64,000 nucleotides of DNA from contig JBAKBP010003240.1 of the NCBI GenBank assembly GCA_037953745.1, positions 1-64,000 on the forward strand, given 5' to 3'. The position numbers and the translations under genes are program-made. This stretch comes from Lithodes maja. Taxonomy: Eukaryota > Arthropoda > Malacostraca > Decapoda > Lithodidae. Positions 45,715 to 55,943 of the stretch are shown in pieces. The first letter of the stretch is position 1, and each line of letters starts with the position of its first letter. Below the pieces are notes generated by a model. That model saw only the letters and a program-made list of their open reading frames with translations. It was not told the origin of the DNA and ran no database searches.

Positions 45715-46960
45715 GATATGCAGTTTGGTTTTATGCCAGGACGTGGTACAACCGATGCAATCTTCATAGTCAGGCAGATACAAGAAAGATACTTACTAAA
45801 AGGCAGGGATCTTTACTTTGTGTTTGTAGACCTGGAGAAGGCCTTTGACAGGGTGCCTGGAGATGTTGTGCAGTGGGCTATGATGAAACTTGGTGTGGAA
45901 GAGTGGCTGCGTGTGATAATGAAGATGTATGAGGATTCGCGAACTGCGGTGAGGGTGAAAGGTGTACTGAGTGATGAGTTCACAGTCCGTGTTGGAGTTC
46001 ATCAGGGTTCAGTGTTAAGCCCCCTCCTCTTTATTATGGTCCTGGAGGCACTGTCTAGAGTTTTTAGAGGCGGTCTCCCGTTGAAACTGTTTTATGCAGA
46101 CCATTTAGTCCTAATAGCTGACAATATACAAGATGCTGAGGCCAAATTCAAAAGATGGAGAGAGGGCATGGCTAGGAAGGGTTTAAGAGTCAATATTAAC
46201 AAAACCAAGGTTATGCATTGTAGATTGAGACGAGGCAATATGGAAAAGAGCGGTGCATACCCATGTGCAGTGTGTGGAAAGGGTGTGGGCGCTAATTAGA
46301 TTCGATGTAGCATCTGTCGATGTTGGGTGCACCATGGGAGTAAGCGCTGTAGTAGAATAAAAGGACCCCTGCCGAAGGATGTCAGAAATAGAGAAATTTG
46401 AGTGCGTAGTGTGGAAAGGCGAGCTTGCGTCAAGTGATGATCCTGTGGCTGTGAATTTAGGAAATGAGTCATTGGAGCTGGTGGACAAGTTTTGTTACCT
46501 AGGAGATACCATCTCTGTCGGTGGTGGGGCCGAGGCTGCCACTGTCGATAGAATTAGAAGTGGCTGGGGAAGTTCAGAGAACTGCTGCCAATTCTGACCA
46601 TGAAAAGAATGCCTCTCTCCCTGAAGGGAAAGGTGTATGCCTCATGTGTTAGAAGTGCAATGACGTATGCCTCAGAAAATGGGCCGTTTAAGTAGAGGAT
46701 GTCAACAGAATGGAACGTAATGAGATGAGAATGGTGAGATGGATGTGTGGGGCCAGGCTACAGGATAGAATAACAAATGTTGAGCTGAGGAGACGTTTAG
46801 GTATAAAGAGTATTAGCATGGTGATGCGTACAAGTAGATTGGGATGGTATGGACATGTAGAGAGAATGGATGAACAAAATTGGGTAAAAAATGCAGGTCT
46901 GTGATTGTGGAGGGAGCTGCACCAAGGGGTGGACCGAAGAAGACCTGGGATCGGACTTTA
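45715..46960 (+). pseudogene. RTE-like reverse transcriptase with zinc-finger segment, broken
   Basis: The frame starts at 'DMQFGFMPGRG' and shows motif A 'FVFVDLEKAFDRVP', motif B 'GVHQGSVLSPLLF' and motif C as 'FYADHLVLIAD', where the second catalytic Asp of YADD is His. A Cys/His cluster follows: 'PCAVCGKGVGAN', an in-frame TAG at 46297-46299, then 'IRCSICRCWVHH' and a further Cys, before a TGA at about 46400. The next pieces are 'FCYLGDTISVGGG' (46379-46597 frame) and, after more frame changes, 'MVRWMCGARLQDRITNVELRRRLG' and 'LGWYGHVERMDEQNW' (46710-46904). The zinc-finger segment between palm and C-terminal domain is a feature I associate with some invertebrate RTE-type polymerases. Several independent lesions make this a pseudogene. 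Confidence 0.87.
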
Positions 46961-47090
46961 CGTGCCGATCTCAAATCCAAAAAACTTGACAAGTGAAGCA
47001 GCCTTTAACAGGGTTGCCTGGAATGCCGCCATTAGGACAAGAGACTGAAACTGCACATATGTGAGGAGCACTCGGTCTTAAAATGTTATG
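45715..47090 (+). mobile_element. RTE-like LINE (family B), 5'-truncated, decayed
   Basis: Homology starts at 'DMQFGFMPGRGTTDA' at 45715, head to head with family A, and runs through the polymerase, a zinc-finger segment and the C-terminal block, ending in non-coding sequence near 47090. Confidence 0.87.
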
Positions 47091-47544
47091 TATATAAAAT
47101 TGTATGTAAAGACGACCATATTCTGCTGCTAATTAAGAAAATACACTCATATTAAAAATAAAGACCCAAGTTAATACCAGGAATAACTTGCATACATTCT
47201 TGATTATTGTGCACTCCATATCATACTACCTGTATACATACTCAATACATTACCTGTATACATACTCAATACACTACCTGTATACATACTCAATACACTA
47301 TCTGTCCTGCAAATTCAGTATCCAATTGCAAATTCGGAATCCTGTCAAATATATCCTGGATTATATACTAGAATCTAGATCATACTACACCTACTCAAGA
47401 AACACATCCTACAAAAAGAAGACATAGACCCACGCAATGCTATTCTTGCGTGACTTATACCATGGGATAGCTACACCTAATATTTATCTATTGCTCGTTG
47501 GAATAATCTTAACTTTTTGGGCGATTTTTTCATGTATTCATTAT
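47091..47544. repeat. Intergenic DNA with a short 24-bp tandem repeat
   Basis: The unit 'acctgtatacatactcaatac' (24-bp spacing) occurs three times at about 47228-47300. The rest has no recognisable feature. Confidence 0.75.
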
Positions 47545-47867
47545 TTTTCTAGTTTCCTCCCTAGACTTCCATCAAATTAAAAAAAACATCCATTAGATCC
47601 CCCTTTTAGATTAATTTGTACATTTTTCGGTAGAAAAATTTCCCGGCCGAAGGCCGAAGCTTTCTTCCAACATTACAGGCTCACTACCGTTCGCCAGGGA
47701 AAAAATTGACACCTAAATAGCACGAAAGGTCTAAATATTGACGAAGAAATGGGGCGAAAGGTCTTATAATGGACTAACTAATGGGGCAAACATCTTAACA
47801 TCTGAAAACTAATGGGGTTAAACATGAAGGATAAAGTGGTCCAGAAAACCGGCCCATCCCCCCTTAA
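47545..47867 (+). mobile_element. MITE family 2 copy
   Basis: It matches the better copies at 60358 and 60826: 'cctccctagacttccatcaa', 'tgtacatttttcggtagaaaaatt', the hairpin CGGCC-GAA-GGCCG at 47644-47656, 'ttacaggctcactaccgttcgccag', 'gacacctaaat' and 'ggggcgaaaggtctta'. It ends in TTAA at 47864-47867; the left TTAA is not preserved. Confidence 0.78.
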
Positions 47868-47879
47868 GATAAAAACAAA

Positions 47880-49137
47880 CTCTATAAAACTATACTGATG
47901 TATAGTTGCCTGCATAAGTTTATAAAACTATACTGATGTATAGTTGCCTGCATAAGTCTATAAAACTATACTGATGTATAGTTGCCTGCATAAGTCTATA
48001 AAACTATACTGATGTATAGTTGCCTGCATAAGTTTATAAAACTATACTGATGTATAGTTGCCTGCATAAGTCTATAAAACTATACTGATGTATAGTTGCC
48101 TGCATAAGTTTATAAAACTATACTGATGTATAGTTGCCTGCATAAGTCTATAAAACTATACTGATGTATAGTTGCCTGCATAAGTCTATAAAACTATACT
48201 GATGTATAGTTGCCTGCATAAGTCTATAAAACTATACTGATGTATAGTTGCCTGCATAAGTTTATAAAACTATACTGATGTATAGTTGCCTGCATAAGTC
48301 TATAAAACTATACTGATGTATAGTTGCCTGCATAAGTCTATAAAACTATACTGATGTATAGTTGCCTGCATAAGTTTATAAAACTATACTGATGTATAGT
48401 TGCCTGCATAAGTCTATAAAACTATACTGATGTATAGTTGCCTGCATAAGTTTATAAAACTATACTGATGTATAGTTGCCTGCATAAGTCTATAAAACTA
48501 TACTGATGTATAGTTGCCTGCATAAGTTTATAAAACTATACTGATGTATAGTTGCCTGCATAAGTTTATAAAACTATACTGATGTATAGTTGCCTGCATA
48601 AGTTTATAAAACTATACTGATGTATAGTTGCCTGCATAAGTTTATAAAACTATACTGATGTATAGTTGCCTGCATAAGTTTATAAAACTATACTGATGTA
48701 TAGTTGCCTGCATAAGTTTATAAAACTATACTGATGTATAGTTGCCTGCATAAGTCTATAAAACTATACTGATGTATAGTTGCCTGCATAAGTTTATAAA
48801 ACTATACTGATGTATAGTTGCCTGCATAAGTTTATAAAACTATACTGATGTATAGTTGCCTGCATAAGTCTATAAAACTATACTGATGTATAGTTGCCTG
48901 CATAAGTTTATAAAACTATACTGATGTATAGTTGCCTGCATAAGTCTATAAAACTATACTGATGTATAGTTGCCTGCATAAGTTTATAAAACTATACTGA
49001 TGTATAGTTGCCTGCATAAGTCTATAAAACTATACTGATGTATAGTTGCCTGCATAAGTTTATAAAACTATACTGATGTATAGTTGCCTGCATAAGTTTA
49101 TAAAACTATACTGATGTATAGTTGCCTGCATAAGTTT
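47880..49137 (+). repeat. 38-bp minisatellite with a perfect hairpin, 33 copies
   Basis: Units repeat every 38 bp and differ almost only at one c/t position ('aagtctata' / 'aagtttata'). Each contains AACTATAC-TGAT-GTATAGTT, a perfect 8-bp stem with a 4-nt loop. The array starts 13 bp after one TTAA element and ends 14 bp before another. Confidence 0.97.
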
Positions 49138-49150
49138 CGGTTTCCTTCAT

Positions 49151-49296
49151 TTAAATGAGCCCACCTCGCTTTTTTTCTCTTTCTCTCCCTCTCTTTGGCT
49201 TGCATCCATTCGGCCCCATTCAGTCTAGGCTACTGTTTTAAGACGTTTACCCCCATCCAGGTGTCAATATTTTCCTGGCGAGCGGTAGCGAGCCAT
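49151..49296 (+). mobile_element. MITE family 3, left half only
   Basis: It starts at TTAA 49151-49154 and follows the family ('gagcccacctcgcttttttt', 'ccattcggccccattcag', 'ccatccaggtgtcaat', 'cctggcgagcggtagcgagcc'), then is cut off at about 49296 by the LINE family E insertion, close to the palindrome centre. The right half is not found after the LINE. Confidence 0.8.
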
Positions 49297-49792
49297 CATA
49301 TATATCTATCTATCTATCTATTGCCTGACGCCGTGACCCCCGAAGGGGTGGCCACGAACGAACCGCCCCCATGCACCTCTGTCCCCAGTCAGTCGATGCC
49401 CCCCCCCCAACCAGCACCGCCTTCGTTCATGTACTTCCTCACTCCATCCTTCCACCTCTCATTCGGTCTACCTCTCCCTCTCTGTCCCTCCACCTCGCTC
49501 TCGTACACCCTCTTAGTCATTCTCTCGCTTTCCATACGTTCCATATGGCCGAACCATCTCAAGTTGTTCCTTTTCACACTTTCCAGCACATCTACCTCCA
49601 CACCACACCTCCTTCTTACTTCCTCATTAGTCTGTCTATCCCTCCATGTAACTCTGCACGCACTCCTTAAGTAATTCATTTCCACTGCTCTCACTCTTGG
49701 TCTGAGTCTCTCAACCAACGTCCATGCTTCGCTTCCGTAAGTCAGTGTCGGGATTATCACACTGTCATGCAAGGGCTTCTTCACTTCCTTAA
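49297..49792 (-). mobile_element. LINE family E, 5'-truncated copy 2
   Basis: It is about 97 per cent identical by eye to 22475-22975 and has the same GATA-type 3' tail ('tatctatctatctatctatt' at about 49303-49322). It is truncated at about 49792, shorter than copy 1. Confidence 0.88.
49324..49792 (-). pseudogene. LINE family E polymerase C-terminus, copy 2
   Basis: The minus-strand frame carries 'KKPLHDSVIIPTLTYGSEAWTL', 'ACRVTWRDRQTNEEVRRRC', 'RWFGHMERM' and 'GQRGRGRPNERWKDG', colinear with the first copy. Relative to it, a different number of C residues in the run at 49401-49408 shifts the frame in the last 25 codons, and the ORF ends early. The residual open frame upstream of 49792 is not LINE sequence. 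Confidence 0.83.
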
Positions 49793-49902
49793 ACTTAAAC
49801 ACTCTTAATCATTACACCATCAAGACAGTTATAAGTACAGAACATGACCACTCAACTACCCGTGAAATGCCCTAGCTTCGGACGGGGCTATACTTCGGAC
49901 AC

Positions 49903-50146
49903 TTCTGGATAAAAGTATATAACGTACAGTTATGAACAAATGACTCTGCATTATGGATGAACACCGCAGACATACTTGTTTTTCCATAACATCATGTATT
50001 TATCCCATAACTGTGGTTCATTGTTCTGGATAACAGTATATGTAAGCTACAGTTATGGAACAATGACTCTGCATTATGGAAGAACACCGCAGACATACTG
50101 GTTTTTCCATAACATCATGTATTTATCCCATAACTGTGGTTCATTG
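49903..50146. repeat. 131-bp tandem duplication with inverted repeats
   Basis: Two units start at 'ttctggata' (49903 and 50034). Each contains ACAGTTATG near the start and CATAACTGT near the end, so each can fold back on itself; each may be a small foldback element that was duplicated. Confidence 0.75.
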
Positions 50147-50980
50147 TATAGTTTTTCTCGAGTGTCCTAAGTTACGTCATGTTACCGGTACCACTCAACA
50201 ACCAACTGAACTACAAACTCTACCACTCAACTAGCACTTCAACTACCACTCAATTACCAACTCAACTACCACATCAACTACCAACTCAACTACCACCTGA
50301 ACTACCAACTCAACTACCACTCAATTACCATCCAACTACCACTCAATTTCTAGCTCAACTACCACTCAACAATCAACTGAACTACCACCTCAATTACCAA
50401 CTCAACTACCACTTAACAACTACCACTAAACAGCCACTCAACTACCACCAGTAGGAGTGCCATAAAGGTCAGAAAGGGGGTGTTGAGACAGACATGAATT
50501 CCTTACTCCCAATATTCTGGCCTTAACTACCAACAAAAATCTTCACAGCTGCCCAAACCACCACAATTACCACAATATGTACCACAACACTCAACAAGTA
50601 TACCAACGTCTTACCTACAACACACACACACACCACTCCAACCAATAAGAGCAAGAACTGACAGATATAAAAATAGCCCTATCCCAACCATTGTTAATAT
50701 TATTAATAATGTGTAATAACGGCCTGTCACACCATATATACGCGCCCACCTTTAATAATATATGCATAAGTGTGTGTGCGTGTGTGTATTAGAATATAAT
50801 TATGTATGTATTTGCTTGAGTTTGTTTATGTATATGTGTATATATGTATCTATGTATGTGCAGTATATGTGTATGTATGTGTGCGTATATGTGTATGTAT
50901 GTATGCGTTATTTATGTATATATATATGTGTTTATAGTGTATACTGTTTGTGGTTCGAGCCCGGCTGAGAGTATCAGGTA
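50147..50980. repeat. CAACTACCA-rich minisatellite followed by CA and TATG microsatellites
   Basis: Irregular repeats of 'actcaactacca' fill 50185-50455, CA repeats lie at 50616-50633, and GT/TATG-type repeats at 50770-50940. A B-box-like 'GGTTCGAGCCC' at about 50952-50962 may be the edge of a tRNA-derived repeat. No gene is visible. Confidence 0.75.
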
Positions 50981-51225
50981 AATAATAAATAATAATAATA
51001 ATCTTCTGGTTACTTATATAGCGCCCGTATCTCCTCCTTCGAGGATTCACAAGCGCTTGGCTTTCTTTAGTCTACCAGAGACCATTACCCATCCCCCTTG
51101 CTCATGGGGAGATGGTAACCGCCGGCTATATCCCAGAAAAACTTTTCAATCTGAGCGGGGATTGAACGCGAGACCTTGAGATGGGAATCAGGCACGCTGT
51201 CAACTGAGCCAGCCGGACGGCTGGC
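50981..51225 (-). mobile_element. tRNA-derived SINE
   Basis: On the minus strand: an A box 'TGGCTCAGTTGAC' (51199-51211), a B box 'GCGTTCAATCCCCGC' (51155-51169) about 45 nt further on, then a body of about 150 bp ending 'gcgctatataagtaac' and a tail of ATT repeats (50981-51002 on the plus strand as 'aataataataat'). The spacing of the two boxes fits an RNA polymerase III promoter. The tRNA-like part is followed by unrelated sequence, so it is a SINE and not a tRNA gene. Confidence 0.78.
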
Positions 51226-51463
51226 TAGGTAGGATAAGAGAAGAGCATATAAGAACATAAGAACATAAGAAAATGGGAGTCTGCAGAAAGCCGATTGGCC
51301 TAAGCAAGGCAGATCCCTGTCCCACACAATCCCAATTACAAAGCCCAATTATAGGCTCAACACTCTAATACCCTGAGGATCATCTTACCAAAACGGTTAG
51401 AGATTAACGCAGGATTACGGGGGTCTGCAGAGCGCTGATTGGCCCAACCCTGCTGATCCCCCT

Positions 51464-54400
51464 TCACACCCAACCCTTCTCGTCCATATGCTTATCCAAT
51501 TTTATCTTAAAGCTCCCTATCGTTTTTAATCCCACTATAGCACTTGGTAGTCCATTCCACCCATCTACAACTCTGTTACCAAACCAATATTTGCCTATAT
51601 CTTTTCTGAAACGAAATTTATCTAATTTGAAACCATTGGTACGAGTTCTTTCGCTATCACTGAGCTTTAGTACATTTGTCATGTCCCCTTTGTTAATCCC
51701 ACTAACCCACTTGAACACCTCTATCATATCCCCTCTAACTCTGCGTCTCTCTAACGAATGTAAGCCTAATTTCTTCAACCTTTCTTTATACGGAAGATTT
51801 CTAATATTATGGATCATTTTTGTCATTCTACGTTGTACTCTCTCCAATGAATCTATGTCCATTCTGTAATAAGGACACCAAAATTGAACAGCATAATCCA
51901 TATGGGGTCTCACTAATGACAAGTAAAGTTTTAAGATAACATCAGCAGTTCTGTTACTCACACTCCTTGAGATGAACCCGAGAATCTTGTTTGCCTTGTT
52001 TCGAACGCTTATACACTGTTGTCTAGGCTTCAAATCATTGCTAACAAACACACCTAGATCTTTCTCACAATTCGAGTTTTCTAATTCCACATTAGCTAGT
52101 TTATATTTAACATTTGTATGCATCTTCCCTATCTTTAATACCTTGCATTTGTCAATGTTAAACTTCATCTGCCAATTTACTGACCATTCGTGTAAGGTAT
52201 CTAGATCCCTTTGGAGGCACTCTATATCTCTATCTGAATCAATTGTTCTCCCCATTTTGGTATCGTCTGCAAATTTACTTATCCTACTAGTTATACCTAA
52301 ATCAAGGTCATTTATGTATATAACAAACAACAGGGGACCTAATACAGATCCCTGGGGGACACCACTTTTGACTGCTCCCCATTCTGACTTCGTATCATTT
52401 ATGCTGACTCTCTGCTTCCTACCAATTAGCCATGACCTAATCCATCCCAACAACGCCCCACCTATTCCATGCGCCTCAACCTTTCTCATCAATCTCTCAT
52501 GGGGGACTCTGTCGAAAGCTTTACTGAAATCTAAATATATTATATCATATGACTTGTCATTATCTACTGCTTCATATACCTCTGAGAAAAAACTAAGCAA
52601 ATTAGTAAGGCAAGAACGTCCCTGAGTGAATCCATGCTGAGAAGAATTTATTAAATTAAATGTATCTAAGTGGTTTCTAATTTTACTAGCAATAATGGAC
52701 TCTAGTAGCTTTCCTATGATTGATGTAAGACTAATGGGACGGTAATTGGATGCTATTGATTTGTCACCTTTTTTGAAAATCGGAACTACGTTTGCAAGCT
52801 TCCAAGCTTCTGGAACTATACCTGTCTCCAATGACTTGTTAAATAAAAATGTTAATGGGTAACTTAACTCATCCCTACATTCTTTTAATACTCTAGCATA
52901 TACCTCATCAGGACCAGGCGATTTATGAGGTTTCAGTCTGTCAATTTCCTTAAGCACATCATTTCTACTTATAGTAACCGTACTTAACCTATTTTCTATA
53001 CTATCGCTATATACCTTACGGACTTCTGGAAACTGTGCCAAATTTTCATTAGTGAAAACGGAAAGAAATTGACTATTTAATGTACTGCACATTTCTAAAT
53101 CATTTTCTGTCATTTCTCCTGTCGAAGTTTTAAGGGGACCAATTACATCTCTAACCTTGGATTTATATAGTTGGTAAAAAGCTTTAGGATTATTTTTTGA
53201 GTCATTGGCAACCTTAATTTCATAATTTCTTTTTTCTTTCCTAATATCCTTTTTTACCTGTCTTGATAGATTCTGATAGTAAGCAAGTAGGTGAATTTCG
53301 CCTTTTCTAATTTTTCTATATATTCCTCTCTTTTGTCCTAGAAGATCTAATAGTCTATTATTCATCCATTTGGGTTGGTTCTGTGTTGATCTAAATTTTC
53401 TTTTGGGGATGTATTTATTTTGTGCATTGAATACTGACTTGATAAAATTATCGTATGTATCTACCAAGGTTGACGTCTCTTCCTGACTTAAGATGACAGG
53501 TGCCTGAGAAGGGGTACACTCATTTGGACACCTGGATCGACTTAATTTTTTGACCATAGGGTCCGCTAATAGGGCTCTTCTTAACCCACCATAATTGGCT
53601 TTTCTAAAGTCAGGTATTAATGTTGTATTCTCTCTGGTATTACCTTTCCATTGTATATTAAAATACACAGAATTGTGGTCACTATTTCCTAGGTGGTCCC
53701 CTATCTCTACATTATTTACCATATGTTCATTGTTACTGAAAACTAAATCGAGAATATTATTACCTCTAGTCGGCGTATCTATGAATTGAAATAAAAAACT
53801 ATCTTGTACTACCTCTATAAACTCCTCAGAATCAGAGTCTCCTATTTGATGCTGCCAATCTATATTCGGAAAATTAAAATCCCCCATAATGCACAAATTG
53901 CTAAACCTTGATGCCATTTTAATTTCCTCCCATAATGACGTTCCGTCATTTCTACTCATATTTGGCGGTCTATACATAACTCCAATAACTATGGTCTCAC
54001 TACCTTCGTTAACCTCTACCCAAACACTTTCATTATCGTTATTTAGTCTAATACCTGATTTAATACAGCTTTTTAATGTACTCCTGACAAACACTGCTAT
54101 ACCGCCACCCCTCTTACTTGTTCGGTCATATTTAAACAAACTATATCCTGGTATATCAAATTCTGCTAAAAAATGCCTGGTTTCTGTATTAATCCAAGTT
54201 TCAGTTAGCGCTATTATGTCTATATTTTCTTTGCTAACAAGGGCTCTAAGTTCGTTCATTTTGTTACATAGACTCCTACAGTTTGTGTAATATACTCTCA
54301 ATTTACTTCTTTTCTTTATACCTAATTTACCTTTGTTTTTAGCGACATTTCCATCTTCCGTTGCACCATCACTACTATCATTTGCATTATAGTCATCATT

Positions 54401-54493
54401 TTTAGCATGAGACTGAATATCCTTATCGCTTTCGCCTGACGCTAAAATTGTTCCATTTAACCTCTCATTTACACTCTCAATATTTCTGTTCAA
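51464..54493 (-). CDS. CR1-like ORF2: AP endonuclease plus reverse transcriptase
   Basis: An uninterrupted frame of about 1009 codons. Endonuclease motifs: 'TNCRSL' (70-75), 'LTETW' (96-100, catalytic Glu), 'GVMYRPPN', 'MGDFNFPNIDW' (203-213) and 'SDHNSV' (271-276). Reverse transcriptase: 'KSPGPDEVY' (524-532), 'NYRPISLTS' (583-591), motif A 'DFSKAFDRVP' (655-664), motif B 'GVPQGSVLGP' (711-720), motif C 'FADD' (741-744), then thumb and C-terminal blocks. All catalytic residues I can check are present, so this copy may still encode an active enzyme for target-primed reverse transcription. The open frame begins after a TAG and its first possible start at 54493 is TTG; the first ATG is codon 79, inside the endonuclease. 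The ORF1 stop (TGA 54490-54492) overlaps that point, suggesting coupled or frameshifted translation (inference). Confidence 0.95.
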   Translation of the reverse strand: MNRNIESVNERLNGTILASGESDKDIQSHAKNDDYNANDSSDGATEDGNVAKNKGKLGIKKRSKLRVYYTNCRSLCNKMNELRALVSKENIDIIALTETWINTETRHFLAEFDIPGYSLFKYDRTSKRGGGIAVFVRSTLKSCIKSGIRLNNDNESVWVEVNEGSETIVIGVMYRPPNMSRNDGTSLWEEIKMASRFSNLCIMGDFNFPNIDWQHQIGDSDSEEFIEVVQDSFLFQFIDTPTRGNNILDLVFSNNEHMVNNVEIGDHLGNSDHNSVYFNIQWKGNTRENTTLIPDFRKANYGGLRRALLADPMVKKLSRSRCPNECTPSQAPVILSQEETSTLVDTYDNFIKSVFNAQNKYIPKRKFRSTQNQPKWMNNRLLDLLGQKRGIYRKIRKGEIHLLAYYQNLSRQVKKDIRKEKRNYEIKVANDSKNNPKAFYQLYKSKVRDVIGPLKTSTGEMTENDLEMCSTLNSQFLSVFTNENLAQFPEVRKVYSDSIENRLSTVTISRNDVLKEIDRLKPHKSPGPDEVYARVLKECRDELSYPLTFLFNKSLETGIVPEAWKLANVVPIFKKGDKSIASNYRPISLTSIIGKLLESIIASKIRNHLDTFNLINSSQHGFTQGRSCLTNLLSFFSEVYEAVDNDKSYDIIYLDFSKAFDRVPHERLMRKVEAHGIGGALLGWIRSWLIGRKQRVSINDTKSEWGAVKSGVPQGSVLGPLLFVIYINDLDLGITSRISKFADDTKMGRTIDSDRDIECLQRDLDTLHEWSVNWQMKFNIDKCKVLKIGKMHTNVKYKLANVELENSNCEKDLGVFVSNDLKPRQQCISVRNKANKILGFISRSVSNRTADVILKLYLSLVRPHMDYAVQFWCPYYRMDIDSLERVQRRMTKMIHNIRNLPYKERLKKLGLHSLERRRVRGDMIEVFKWVSGINKGDMTNVLKLSDSERTRTNGFKLDKFRFRKDIGKYWFGNRVVDGWNGLPSAIVGLKTIGSFKIKLDKHMDEKGWV

Positions 54494-55016
54494 AACCCCA
54501 CAACCACCCTATCTAAAGAACTAGCTAATGTAGAAACCCCTAACCGTGAAAGATGAACCCCATCCCCTTGCGTACATCCCATCTCTCCCATAGAAACTAT
54601 CCCAGTTTATCAATGAATGGTATTGCTTTTTCTTTGCAATATTTCTCCAAACGGCAATTGACACCAATCGCCCTGGATGTCCATTCCTTGGGAACTCCTC
54701 TTCTTGGTAGGATACAATGTACTACAGGGATCCCTCCCTTCATCCTAACTTTATCTAACACATCCCGATACTGCTGCAGCAGTTCCTCACTTCTACCCTT
54801 ACCAACATCGTTACTCCCGGCACTGAGACAGATAATGGGGTTATCTCCACTATCTTCCAAGATGTGGTCCATCTTCTCTAAAACCCTCCCAACTCCATGG
54901 CCAGGCAGACACACAACCTTCCTAAGTTTAGTGCGGGTAGCCCTAACTAAATGTCTTACCACGCCTTTAGTAGTTGTACAGTTTATTAACCCCTTCTGTT
55001 GTACTATATTAACCAC
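54490..55016 (-). pseudogene. CR1-like ORF1 with SGNH/GDSL-esterase domain, frameshifted
   Basis: The main frame (55016 to about 54597) reads 'RKVVCLPGHGV', 'VLEKMDHILEDSGDNP', 'ICLSAGSNDVGKG' (block III, GSND at residues 67-70) and 'IPVVHCILPRRGVP', the pattern of SGNH hydrolases. It stops after 'AIPFIDKLG'. The missing end is visible in other frames: 'WDSFYGRDGMYAR' and then 'DGVHLSRLG' (block V with the catalytic Asp and His, plus-strand 54547-54564), ending in a TGA at 54490-54492. Two single-base insertions explain this, one in the T run at 54606-54608 and one in the C run at 54564-54567. Both are in homopolymers, so assembly error is possible. The N-terminal part with block I is absent. 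Confidence 0.82.
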
Positions 55017-55074
55017 ACCTTTAGTAGTTGCACAGTTTATTAACCCCTTCTGTTGTACTTTATTTCAGCTAGAT
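54964..55074. repeat. 55-bp tandem duplication at the LINE/MITE junction
   Basis: The segment 'cctttagtagttg.acag' plus 'tttattaaccccttctgttgtac' occurs twice, one copy inside the ORF1 frame and one forming the left end of the MITE at 55040. Confidence 0.8.
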
Positions 55075-55233
55075 TTAGACGATTTTATGTAGCTTAGGAA
55101 GGATATATGGCAGCTAAAAGGATTCATTGAGATAGTCTATAGCTTTTCAAATGGTAGACATCCTGCCGAAACTGAATACAATCGTCTAACAGTAGCCAAA
55201 ATAAAGTGAAAAGGAGTGAAACGAAGGGGTTAA
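55040..55233. mobile_element. MITE family 1 (TTAA type), copy
   Basis: It is bounded by TTAA at 55040-55043 and 55230-55233, with termini TTAACCCCTTCTG and CGAAGGGGTTAA, and contains the family block 'agctagatttagacgattttatgtagctta'. At 194 bp it is slightly shorter than the others. Confidence 0.78.
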
Positions 55234-55757
55234 AGCTATATGGTAGCCTCTCCACAAGGTTTCGTAGGAGAGTTCATGAGAGTGTATTTTCAAGCTTGAT
55301 GGAGGTCTAAGGAGGAAACTAAATACAAAAAAAAAAAAAAAAACATAACCGAAAAAGATACATTATACATAGGCTAAATCACCCGCATATACACACCATA
55401 ATAAATATCCAATACAACAAGAAAAACAGGCAAAATCTACCGAAAACGAACACGGAGCATAAAAGCGAAGAAAGATGGAGAGGTTCAGAACGCCAGACGA
55501 ATGGACGGAACGAAAAGAAAAGGTAACAGGCGGAACATTGAGGCTGACGCTTATGGGGAGATATGAGTTAGGAGGGAGGGAGGGAGGGAGGGAGGGAGGG
55601 AGGGAGGGAGAGGGAGGGAGAGGGAGAGGGAGAGGGAGAGGGAGAGGGAGAGGGAGGGAGAGAGAGAGAGCTACATAGAGCTACATAGATACACAGACCA
55701 CACAGACCTCAAGGTCCTTACTAGGCAGTCTGGCCTTACAAACTATATATGTATATA

Positions 55758-55831
<74 letters not shown>

Positions 55832-55943
55832 CGGTACATATACATACACACACATATACACATACATACATACATATATATACAGTATATATATACATAC
55901 TGTACAGTGCACACACATACATACATTTTTTTGTTTTGTTTTT
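55234..55943. repeat. Low-complexity region with GGGA, GAGGGA and TA tracts
   Basis: A fragment of MITE family 2 ('aagcttgatggaggtctaagg') is at about 55290-55315, an A tract at 55327-55343, (GGGA)n and (GAGGGA)n at 55570-55670, and (TA)n at 55760-55830. The long frames over it are artefacts. Confidence 0.8.

Larger units (their letters stand above)
51243..55016 (-). mobile_element. CR1-like LINE (family C), nearly complete copy 2
   Basis: From 5' to 3' on the minus strand: a partial ORF1 with an esterase-type domain (55016-54490), ORF2 with endonuclease and reverse transcriptase (54493-51464), a UTR, and a tail of 'TTCTTATG' units at about 51243-51270. The 8-bp-unit tail and an ORF1 of the SGNH-esterase type are known CR1 traits. 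The 5' end is truncated and abuts a duplicated 55-bp segment and a MITE. Confidence 0.92.
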
